This document shows, piece after piece, positions 55,301 to 64,000 of a DNA stretch of 64,000 nt. The stretch covers positions 5,456,001 through 5,520,000 of the forward strand of contig NC_060019.1 in the NCBI RefSeq assembly GCF_021134715.1, written 5' to 3'. The notes under the pieces are model-generated. The model was not told where the DNA came from, searched no databases, and was given only the letters and a program-made list of their open reading frames with translations. The DNA comes from Daphnia pulex (taxonomy: Eukaryota; Arthropoda; Branchiopoda; Diplostraca; Daphniidae). The number at the start of each line of letters is the position of its first letter. Positions within the stretch are counted from its first letter, which is position 1. Both the position numbers and the translations under genes were made by a program.

Positions 55301-58300
55301 CAATTGCAGCGAATTTATATAATCTATATTCCTTAAACGCCACCCCATGATGGGAGTAATGGATATGTCGTGGAACAGCAATTTTTCCCGTGGCACTAGA
55401 AATATTTGAGCGGTTGAGTGGATATCGAGGCTTTCTGGTGGATCGTCATCATCTTCTATGTTCAACACTTGTGGGTCAACGTCTTCATCGTAAAGATCAC
55501 GGTCTACCAGGAGAGGTACCCAAACGCCATGGCAGCAGAATAATCAAGGGACTCAGAATCTTCCCTAATTTGCCGCTTGGATCGCGGGCGTAGCTTGGTC
55601 AGACCTCTTCAATGCTGCCATTGCCGCCAATTGCCGCTGGCGGCTTGGGGTGGGATTCCACGAATATATCGAGGGAGGGGGGAGAGGTTGAGTGTGCAAC
55701 ACACAACAGCTGGTGGCCAAGCCACGCCCGCGATCCAAGCGGCATTTTGAGGAAGCTTCTAAGTCCTTTGATTATTCTGGCTGACGAAAGGGATAGGACG
55801 TTTGGGTACCTCTCATGTAGACCGTGGTAAAGATCTTGTTGATGAGTATTTCTAGGGAAAAAATCATCTTCCAAATCATCTTCCTCAAATTAATAGCCAG
55901 GTAGAGAGGAGAAGTCCTCATCCTCATATCCCTCTATCAATTTCTGATACTTTGGGTGTTCAACGGCATATTTTATTGCTTCGACAACAAATACCTTAAA
56001 AATGAAATATTAGATAGATCAAAGTCAATATTTTGGTAACTATTTTCAAGGTAACGTCAGGTAACATATCTATATATACCTTAAAAAATGTGCACGAAGA
56101 AAATTCTCCCGGGCCTCCCAATATGGCCAACGCAGCAAAAGCAGATGATATTTCAATTGTACTGCTAATTTTGTTAGTTACTCGATTCAAGATATGCATG
56201 GCCGTCCTTTTTTCGGTCCCGGTGTCTTCAGCTACAGATGGATAGTTTTCCACAGTGCGGCGTGCTTGTTGTATTAAACTTATGCTGGGAGTTATTTCCG
56301 TCGTAGGCTTTGTAACGTATTTTAGCAAGTAACATAGCGTGCGTTAAGCCTGCTCGACACTCCCCAGAACACCAGCATTGGTATTACATCCAAGCATACC
56401 CGTGATTACTTCGTTGAACTCGACGATAAGGCCATTACGTTTAGGTAATACCTTGTTCATGATGTCTTGGTTTTCTTGACTCAAATTTGCATATTGTTCC
56501 AGCAGATGCACAGGTAATCTTAAAACATCTCTTGGATCCATGTCTGTGTTGGACAGTTCAATTGGGGTATTAGACTTCGCTTGTATTCCCACATAATGAT
56601 TCTTTTATCTCGCAAAGGAATTGGTTATCTTGAAATGTTTCTCATAGAGAGAGAATCAATATGCTGTGCTGTTAATCCAGGTAGAATTCTGTATGTACGA
56701 ACACCTTTGCCATCTTGAAAGGGTTCGATTTGGCAGCTGGACGTTTCGGACACTATGGGCTGTGGGCGACGCATCCGACAACTTTTTTTCCCTTGTTTTC
56801 CTGCCTTGCACGTTTGGGAATGGCCATGAATATTGCAACCAATCACAGTCTTCTGAACATCTTCGTAAAATTCGTCTGGTTGTCTGATAGGGTGACGAGT
56901 TGTTAGTGCAGGTCTTGGAGGTACAATGCCTTCAGCTTTATGCAGAAGATGCTCGACGTGAATTTCAGCTTCCACTTCACATTTAACGATGCTGTCTAAA
57001 GCTTTTGCAACGGCAGTTGATAGCGCTTCGTAAGATGCCACACATTGTAAGAGATGAGCTGGTATTCCGCCCCAATATACAACATGCAAATGCAAAGATC
57101 CTCTCGCTTGTTCCTCAACGTATCCAAAGGAAGCGACCGGCACGCCAAAAACTCCTGGCCGTCTATTTGGCAGCGGCTCCGTTCTTTTTGTGGAGTGATC
57201 AGTCGGTGTAGCAAGCAAAATGGCAAATACAGCTTAAGAAGTCGAAAAATTTCCGCTGCAGCCAGAGATCCTTTAGCTAAAAGAACTCTTAGATGATGTG
57301 GAGATATTTTGATTCCGTGAAATTTTTTTTATCACTAATTGCTTCAGCGAAACCGTCGCCATCGGCTGGAAAAGAATCATTTCCTGTTTGTGATAGAGTC
57401 AATCGTAGGTTAAGAACACCATTAATGTCATCGGGAGTGTAAGTTAGAAAAACGCTGGGCAGTCCATGCATGTAGCACATCGCGATTAAATTCTAAATAG
57501 ATGCTCCTCGGTGCGCATTGGTGAACGGGATCCTAGAAGTGTATGATTTAATATGTGGACTGATCTTTTCAAGCAGTTTAATGGATGATTTTGCTTTGGG
57601 ATTGTGAGCTGCTTCTTCAAGTTCAGTCAGAAAATTGGGGTCGCTCATCCACTGCGTAAACATTTAAAATGAAACCGGGTTACATTTAACCCTGGCAGCA
57701 ATAACTCGAGTAGCCGCGTGCCGTTGAAATTGGTCGAAAAGTAAGAAAATGAGACGTTCACAATCCGCAAACCGCCCTGAGAATTGAAACATTATGTGCC
57801 TAATGCGTTTTTCTTTTACTGATCCAGATTTTTCAAGTCCGCGTCCAAGCAGAAAAAGAAAAGGAAATGATGCATACAATAGCATGTCATTGGACTCAAA
57901 TTCATTAAACGTTTTTTTCTCTCTTTCGACATGTATCTATAATAAATAAATCAATAAAAAAATATTTAGTTCATTATAATTCTTATTGGAAAATATTAAG
58001 GATAGGATAGCCTTTATTTGTTTGGTAAATAAGGAAATATTATTAACCCATAAAAGTCCTTCCGAATGAAATATAAACCTTTAGTTTGCTCTGGAAGTTC
58101 AGTTGCTTCCGTCAAATTTGCTTGCCCTTCAAATGTAGATAGTAATCCACGGATAGCTGTACGAACTGAATCACTCTTGTCAACTGTGAGTGGTATACTC
58201 CTCGTGAGGAAAGAGGAAGGCAGAGTCTGATCTAAAGATGAATCACAAATATGATTAACTTCTTCAGCTGGAACATATGTTGTCCCTTCCGGAGTGAGTA

Positions 58301-59888
58301 TACGATCTATTCTTATATCAGTTTCGTTGTCAACGAGTGTAACATTTTTCAACAAATCCGACGAAATTAAATTCAAGGCATCGTGCATGGCATTTGTTTC
58401 CACTACGTTAACATTTCGATACAATGGATTCAAGTGTTTCAGTGCATGTAGCCATTGATAAACCACTTCAACTCTGACACGAAGTTCTCTTACATCTGAG
58501 AAACGACTCTGGACGAGTGCTTCGAATTGAAGACGTGTTCCGACGAATACAACTGAGATGAATTCTGAAAGATTTTTGATTCTAGGATAATCTTCCATCT
58601 CTTCTGAATTCATTCTCTGTAATTCCGTTAACTTTGTGGGACCATCAGGTTGTGGGAATGTAATAACGTGTCCTCTCTTTGCTGATTGGCGTTCTGATAG
58701 TTTATTTCCAATAAGCTTGACGATGGAAACGTACAGCCGGCTTTGCGCGAGGAGTAGTTCTTCGATAAGAGTTAATGTTGGAAGGCCGATACGTTCTGGA
58801 TTACCAAAATCTATCCCTGACGCAATAGAATAATTGGGAACAATTGGTGTGGGACGACAAATTTGTTGGTAACACGATCCACATAACGTGGCAAAATTGT
58901 TTTTCACCAGTTCAGGGTGAAGATGGTAATATTTGCCATGAACCTAAAAACAGAAAGACAATTACTATTTTTATACAAACCTTATTCATTATATTTACTT
59001 TTACTTCCTGGTAGAACACCTTTTATTTAAATTTACACCGCTATTATACTTCAGAATTGACACTATGACTCCACAGCTTGCACAACCTTGCAGCTCGCAG
59101 TTCTTGTCAAACGCCGCCTGGAACTGGTCAACAATAACGCCGAGGTCGCTTTGCTTCAGGTTGGATTCAATTTCCTATTTTAGGCAATGGACGGTCTGTT
59201 CTTCGACTTCAGCAGATGTATGAGAATGAAGCAGGTTTACTTTTGCAAATCGACTTTGGCCTGAATTTACTGCCATAATAAGAAGTGCAATACTGGGATC
59301 TCGTTCAAAATGCTTGAGCTGTTGAAAAAATTGAGTTCCTTTTGAATATAAAGTAAAAGAATTTAAAAGAATTGGCCTGGATGCATTTTGATTAAACTTC
59401 AAAGATGGAACAGATGAATCCGCATAATGTAGGACCTCGACTTCGAACATGTCAGGAATCTAAATACAACATTTGAAATTATTCCCAATGTTCTTGAACT
59501 TAAAATACCTCAACTTCAACATCGACAAATCCATCAGGTGTAGGACTATCGTCAATTGGTTGATCCACAATATCTGTCGTTTCGGAAGAACCTTCCTAAA
59601 TGGAGAGGAATACCAATTGCTGGTGAAAAACAATGTAATCAAAAGTTCTTGAATATCACTATGGTTGGGCAGAAAAAAACAGTTGGCTACCTTTCCATGT
59701 TAAGATTACTTTTTTTCTATTAAACTAATTACCTGAATCTGTAGTGCGGAAGAATTTTGTTTAGCAATTCTGAGATGATTATCCATAATGTTATTCTGTT
59801 CGCAATTTGTAGCTTTAAGCTGCTGACGTTTTTTACTCCGCCTTTTATCCTTTGGACTTGAAAAACACTCTTTTGATTTTGGTGGCAT
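52372..59888 (-). pseudogene. Helitron Rep-helicase gene, intron-containing and decayed
   Basis: Rolling-circle transposase of a Helitron, read on -. A basic N-terminus MPPKSKECFSSPKDKRR (59888) is followed by exons near 59597-59509 and 59462-59178, with good splice sites. A Cys segment (GCASCG) and an N-terminal domain with DUF6570-like features (58907-58014, LTLIEELLLAQSRLYVSIVK) come next, then the Helitron-like N domain (GLPSVFLTYT, 57460), the HUH nickase motif (EEQARGSLHLHVVYW, 57110), and the catalytic double Tyr YLLKYVTKP (56331-56309). The PIF1 helicase has Walker A GGPGTGKS (near 53735), Walker B IIIDEIS (53487), GDFFQLPPVG (53370) and TIHKMQGQTCERL near 52500. Stops and frameshifts occur, for example a TAA just before the Tyr motif and two shifts in the helicase. 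Element ends were not found. Confidence 0.85.
55498..55826. mobile_element. hAT-like MITE, 329 bp, 8-bp target duplication, inside the Helitron
   Basis: The ends CACGGTCTACCAGGAGAGG and, reverse complemented, CACGGTCTACATGAGAGGTA form inverted repeats that continue, with small indels, for about 100 bases (both arms carry AGAATAATCAA and GCCGCTTGGATCGCGGGCG). GTAAAGAT flanks both ends (55490-55497 and 55827-55834), an 8-bp duplication starting next to CA, as in hAT elements. Removing it leaves the Helitron reading frame continuous across the site. The arms make the DNA nearly palindromic around a 115-bp centre. Confidence 0.85.
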
Positions 59889-61184
59889 CTTTTAGCAAAA
59901 TTCCAAGTAAATCAACCTGTTTGACAGACAGCACGGAACGAATACTTCCGGGGCAAGTCAAGATATAACAATACTCAAGTCCATAAATATCTACCCCCTA
60001 TACCCCCTTCCCCCCCCCCCCCCCCCGAAAAAAAGGCGCGAAAAAAGAGATTCTTACCGCTACAGAATTGTTTTTGTGCTAACTATTATGCAATCGGAAA
60101 AGCGAGTATACGAAGAGTTAAAACGTTGGTTAGAAAATGAAAAAATTTACAATGATTACAACAATGCCAAGTCAACTCTCAAAGATTTTACAACATCAAT
60201 GATTGCATTTGAAAAATATTACACATACGACTATTCAGTTAAAATCAAATGTTAAATAAATTTTCCATTTTTCCAACAGATGCAATCAACGTAGATATAA
60301 AATCACTGGTATGCCTGAGCTTATGTGCTCATCTTCTACTGTCCTTAACTTTCTTTCTGAAACAGACATGTGCACATCCAAATTTAGGTGAGGACGATAC
60401 CTATTCATGTCTAACTTCTAATCATTAGCCTTACAGTCAAAATAAAATTTCTCGTTAGGGCATTACAAATATGGTAAATTATTTCATTGCTTACCATACA
60501 TGATGACAACTCATCATATGGTATTGATATCAGTGAGTGACTCACAGAAATGGTTTAGTGCACTACATGAAAATCAAGCAAACCCATTTTATGGTCATTT
60601 TCCTGGGCGTCACAACAAAATTAGTTAGGCAAACAAAATATGTAAGAAAACTCAAAATAACAAATGATATTGCGTTGATTTACCCTTCATGAAGCATTTA
60701 GCTATGCGAAACAATTACAATGACAATCATGAATAAGGTAATCCATGGTATAGTCATTTGTCTAAGAATTGAAACAAGAATGTTGAAATTATGCGTTACT
60801 TTAATAATTACAAATTGCAAGCTAACCATGTCAACATGAAGACGACGTTCGGTAACTGGTAAATCAGAAAAGAAAAACAAAACAAACAGACAATCGAATT
60901 GATGTTATGGTTGTCCTAAGTCACAAAAAGCTAATGACTAATTCCGCATAAAATCAAATATGCCAAAAATTTAGTATTGCCAAATGAATCGAAACTTACC
61001 TATCCGCTGAGATAAATTACTGTAAGTTTACACAAAAAAATTGAAGCAAATCGATGCAGTAGTTTAGATTTCTATAAATTTATTCTGATTCTGAAATCTG
61101 AATAAAGGTTCTGGAAGTGTGGCCCAGAACAGCTTACACTCCCCCCCCCCCCCCCCCCCCATTAACACACACACACCCTCAGGG
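59889..61184. other. Spacer between Helitron start and second tRNA block
   Basis: Contains a long C-run at 60009-60026, a short open frame at 60088 listed separately, AT-rich sequence, a second C-run at 61141-61160 and a short CA repeat near 61165. The Helitron 5' end should lie in the first part, but no clear terminus was recognised. Confidence 0.4.
60088..60255 (+). CDS. Short divergent ORF next to the Helitron (55 aa)
   Basis: Encodes MQSEKRVYEELKRWLENEKI and on to YTYDYSVKIKC, a charged, tyrosine-rich small protein pointing away from the Helitron gene. A TTCCAACAG acceptor-like site follows 20 bases after the stop. No family is recognised. Composition is coding-like but length alone does not prove a gene. 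Confidence 0.25.
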   Translation: MQSEKRVYEELKRWLENEKIYNDYNNAKSTLKDFTTSMIAFEKYYTYDYSVKIKC

Positions 61185-61308
61185 ATAATCATTAGAACTA
61201 GCAATTTAACGGTATTCTGCGCTAAAATATTACTTATTTTAACGATTCTATCAGTTCTTATTCTGATTTCAAAGAGACACGGGATGTGTTTATGATGACA
61301 TTTCTTAC

Positions 61309-61381
61309 AGATCCCAACGAGACTCGAACTCGTGATCTCCTGCTTACTAGGCAGGCGCTTTGCCATCTAAGCCATAGGACC
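61309..61381 (-). tRNA. tRNA-Thr(AGT), block 2 copy 1, near-intact
   Basis: All stems pair; the acceptor end reads GGGATC, giving a G-U at the second pair. Anticodon AGT. Confidence 0.75.
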
Positions 61382-61792
61382 ACACATGGGATCTTTAGAC
61401 AACAATTTGCAAATTGGTCATGACGTAATAACAGCAGTTTTACAATTGATAACTTCTATTTGAAAGTTCCCAACTGTTCCACAGCACAAAAAACAATTTA
61501 CAAAAAAATCAACGAGATTTTCAACGATACTACGAGTTCTGGTCTCTTACTAGCAAGAGCAGATCCATGCAGCACAATTAGTTATTTTGATTTGATTTTT
61601 AAATTTCAGCATGGAAAAATTTTATAAAATTTTGCCTGAGTAGGCAGCAAAAAATTAGACTACCAAGAAAATAATCTTTATAACTAGCAATTTAACGGCA
61701 TTCTGCGCTAAAATCCATCAAGTTTTAACGATTTTATCATTTCTTATTCTGATTTCAAAGAGACACTGGATTATTATGATAATATTTCTTGC

Positions 61793-61865
61793 AGGTCCCA
61801 ACAAAACTGGAACTCGTGATCTCCTGCTTACTAGGCAGGCGCTTAGCCATCTAAGCCATAGGACC
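61793..61865 (-). pseudogene. tRNA-Thr(AGT) pseudogene, block 2 copy 2
   Basis: The T-arm reads GAGTTCCAGTTTTGT, so B-box and T-stem are broken. The D-arm also changed (GGCTAAGCGC). The anticodon arm is kept. Confidence 0.7.
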
Positions 61866-62375
61866 ACAAATAGAATGCTTCAGACAACAATTTGAAAATT
61901 GGTCATGACGTCATAACAGCAGTTTTACAATTGATTACTTCTATTTGAAAGTTCCCAACTGTTCTACAGCACAAAGAACAATTTACAAAAAAATCAAAAA
62001 GATTTTCAACGACACTACGAGTCCTGGTCTCTTACTAAGAAAAGCAGATCCATGCAGCACAATTAGTTATTATGATTCGGTGTTTAAATTTCAGTATGGA
62101 AAATTCCTATGGAATGTTACCCGAGTTGGCAGTCAAAATTAGACTACGAAGAAAATAATCTTTATAACTACAATTTAACGGTATTCTGCGCTGAAATAGA
62201 AATTGTTTTAACGATTTTTTTAGTTCTTCTTCTAGTAGGCAGTCAAAATTAGACTACATCATTGTAACTAGAAATTTTACGGAATTCTGCGCTAAAATAC
62301 AACTTGTTTTACGATTCTATCAATTCTTCTTCTGATTCCAAAGAGACACGGGATGATTATGATGACATTTCTTGC

Positions 62376-62448
62376 AGGTCGCAACGAGACTGGAATTCGT
62401 GATCTCCTGCTTACTAGGCAGGCACTTTGTTATCTTAACCGTAGGATC
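62376..62448 (-). pseudogene. tRNA-Thr(AGT) pseudogene, block 2 copy 3
   Basis: Changes in the acceptor (GATCCTA), D-arm (CGGTTAAGATAACAAAG) and T-arm (ACGAATTCCAGTCTCGT). The anticodon stem-loop is still intact. Confidence 0.7.
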
Positions 62449-62514
62449 ACAAGCTTTACTCAAAGGACCACTTTTTCAAAATTGGTCATGACTTCATAAC
62501 AGCAGTTTTACAAT

Positions 62515-63165
62515 ACGAGGTTTACAAAGTCGATATAATGAAGTCAAATCAAGTGTTGAGGTCGTCTTTCATAGAGGCACAAATGTCAATAAAATATACA
62601 TAAACATCAGTCACAGTCTTCAACTAATATAGATGTAACTAGGATTATGCTTTAATTGCAAACTTCTTTTTACTTTTTCCAGCTTGAGACTATGCTCTAG
62701 AATACATGGAACCTTCACAGCCAAAGTTACGATCTCGTCGGTACTGCAAAGTTGAGTATGCAATGCAAATTATTTTTTGTAAGCGCAGCCCATTTGGCAT
62801 TCGGCAACCTATCCATTCGAGTACCTCGCAAACAGCAGATACGAAATCACGGAGCTCAAGTTAGTGTTGAAGAACAAGAAAGATGGAGGGCTAGCGAGTT
62901 TTCGTCCTATTAGTATTTTCTCAGAAAGTTCAATGAGTTTTTGGGTTGTTTCGTTTGAGAAATTAAATTATACTATTATAAATATCTTCTTCTTCTTCTT
63001 CTGAGGTCGCCAAAGGATTATAAAGAGAATCATTTGTTTCAGATACCTCCGCAAAAAACTCAAATGGCTTTGGTCATTATATTATGTATGTATGTATGTA
63101 TTGCATTTGTATCCCGCACTTTCACAAAAAAGATCAAATGACGGCAGAGTGTGCTACGATTTACA
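62515..63165. other. AT-rich region with simple repeats
   Basis: No supported gene. Holds a CTT trinucleotide run near 62987-63001 and a TATG repeat at 63083-63100. Confidence 0.4.
63083..63100. repeat. (TATG)n microsatellite
   Basis: Four perfect TATG units. On - it lies just past the end of a LINE-like frame and could be that element's 3' tail. Confidence 0.8.
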
Positions 63166-63290
63166 TTATTTAGAAAATGAAGGGAACGCCAAGGAGAATA
63201 GATGAGTCTTAATAAGTTTCTTGAAAACTGGGCGGTTGGTTGTGGAGCGAATCAGAGCTTGAAGACGATTCCAAGTGTGCGGCCAGATAG
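63166..63290 (-). pseudogene. LINE-type C-terminal fragment (tentative)
   Basis: On - the frame ends TWNRLQALIRSTTNRPVFKK then LIKTHLFSLAF, resembling the WN-x-LP-x-x-IR...FKK-x-LKTHLF end of many LINE ORF2 proteins. The upstream part (63291-63450) does not match and holds partial inverted repeats with GACGTCTGGGATGTACTTGG. A TATG microsatellite lies downstream. Confidence 0.3.
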
Positions 63291-63707
63291 CACACTGCAG
63301 TCCCATAGACGCCCAAAACACGTCACTTTGAGACGTCTGGGATGTACTTGGCACATAGCAGAATCCCAAGTTTACATTCCTAGGACGTCTTTTACGTATG
63401 GCCAATGTCCGCTTCGCCGAGATCTCATAGCGGTCCTTATCCCGTCCCATTGGATGGACTTTAGACGTACTTGGGACGGAAAAAGGATCTCAAGAAGTCA
63501 TTAATAATAAATCTTTTTCTGGACTCTGAATTTCGTTCCTTTTTTCTTTACTCTTCTTTTTCTTATGAGTGTTTGCTGTGCCGACATTTTTTCACGAACG
63601 GTGATCCGGATATCCGGACAAAGTTTATTTGTCAGAGTATGCAAAGGGTTACCAGGCACACATCATAATTCAACTGCATATTACCATCATAGTTGAAGAA
63701 ATATGGA

Positions 63708-63777
63708 ACCTGACCCGGGGATCGAACCCGGATCGTCGTGGTGAGAAGCCAGCACTATACAGATGGGCCACGAAATG
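63708..63777 (-). ncRNA. tRNA-like sequence (SINE or tRNA pseudogene)
   Basis: On - there is an A-box-like TGGCCCATCTGTATAGTGC, an anticodon-arm-like GGCTTCTCACC and a strong T-arm CCGGG TTCGATC CCCGG with a perfect B-box. The acceptor strands do not pair, so it is not a working tRNA. The anticodon region is closest to tRNA-Glu. A tRNA-derived SINE head is likely. Confidence 0.45.
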
Positions 63778-64000
63778 ATATCTGAGATTTGAAGATAAAG
63801 CTAATAATAGAATTTTAGAATCAAACTTTGCCGCGAAAAGACAAAGACAGTTTCTCCGAAATTTTCTAAGTGTCGAGAAGGAGCCAAAAAATAAAAACGG
63901 GACGCATCAGAGACTTCTACGAGAGAGAGTAAAAAATGACAAATCCGACAAGATGAAAATGAGTAACGTGTTCATATAAGGGCTCGCAATGGGACATATT

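Larger units (their letters stand above)
61185..62514 (-). repeat. tRNA-Thr tandem array, block 2
   Basis: Same landmarks as block 1 (AGCAATTTAACGGTATTCTG, TCCCAACTGTTCCACAGCAC) with three tRNA positions at 61309, 61793 and 62376 (steps 484 and 583). More diverged than block 1. Starts after a C-run and CA repeat; stops at 62514 inside the spacer motif TTTTACAAT. Same orientation as block 1. Confidence 0.88.

Noticed and set aside
55390..55874. Two small genes with matching peptides on opposite strands
   Set aside because: They are the two arms of the hAT-like MITE translated in opposite directions.
52148..60026. G-run at 52148 and C-run at 60009 as paired Helitron termini
   Set aside because: Both are simple homopolymers near the expected ends but do not align beyond the run, and the RPA-like gene would fall outside.

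Overview
The window is arthropod nuclear DNA, most likely from a cladoceran crustacean such as Daphnia. Three conserved invertebrate genes carry short GT-AG introns. One is a paramyosin whose 18 coding exons sum to 894 aa, close to the fly protein. The mobile elements (BEL/Pao, Helitron, piggyBac) fit the same group; the piggyBac element carries upstream tandem repeats, which recalls Daphnia Pokey. The species is an inference from gene content, not a database match.

Layout. 1-6.9 kb: a possible 3' end of an exon at the very left edge, then a long T-rich and microsatellite-rich stretch with no supported gene. 6.9-13.0 kb: two neuronal calcium sensor genes in tandem on the + strand, an NCS-2/visinin-like protein (188 aa) and neurocalcin (192 aa), both with exons resolved to the base. 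16.1-21.9 kb: paramyosin on the - strand with a TATA box. 22-29.4 kb: AT-rich spacer with two related terminal-inverted-repeat MITEs, a dead LINE and pieces of Tc1-like elements. 29.4-34.4 kb: a decayed piggyBac-family element with four tandem 296-bp repeats at its 5' side. 34.6-35.5 kb: a dead Ty3/gypsy gag-protease fragment.

35.5-46.6 kb holds a tandem array whose ~484-bp unit contains one tRNA-Thr(AGT) gene or pseudogene on the - strand. A young 7.7-kb BEL/Pao retrotransposon is inserted into one of these tRNA genes with a 5-bp target duplication. 46.6-50.9 kb: an LTR element with a clipped left LTR and only gag-like, repeat-rich coding sequence, followed directly by a copia pol fragment. 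50.9-59.9 kb: a degenerate intron-containing Helitron (zinc motif, DUF6570-like region, HUH/Y2 Rep, PIF1 helicase) with an RPA1-like OB-fold gene downstream on the same strand; a 329-bp hAT-like MITE with an 8-bp duplication sits inside it. 61.2-62.5 kb: a second block of the same tRNA-Thr repeat in the same orientation. 62.5-64 kb: remnants, including a tRNA-like sequence.

The calcium sensors would act in neurons (myristoyl switch proteins) and paramyosin in muscle thick filaments. The rest of the window records nested transposition around a tRNA satellite. Exon borders were read by eye from splice signals and protein conservation; no search, folding or alignment program was run.
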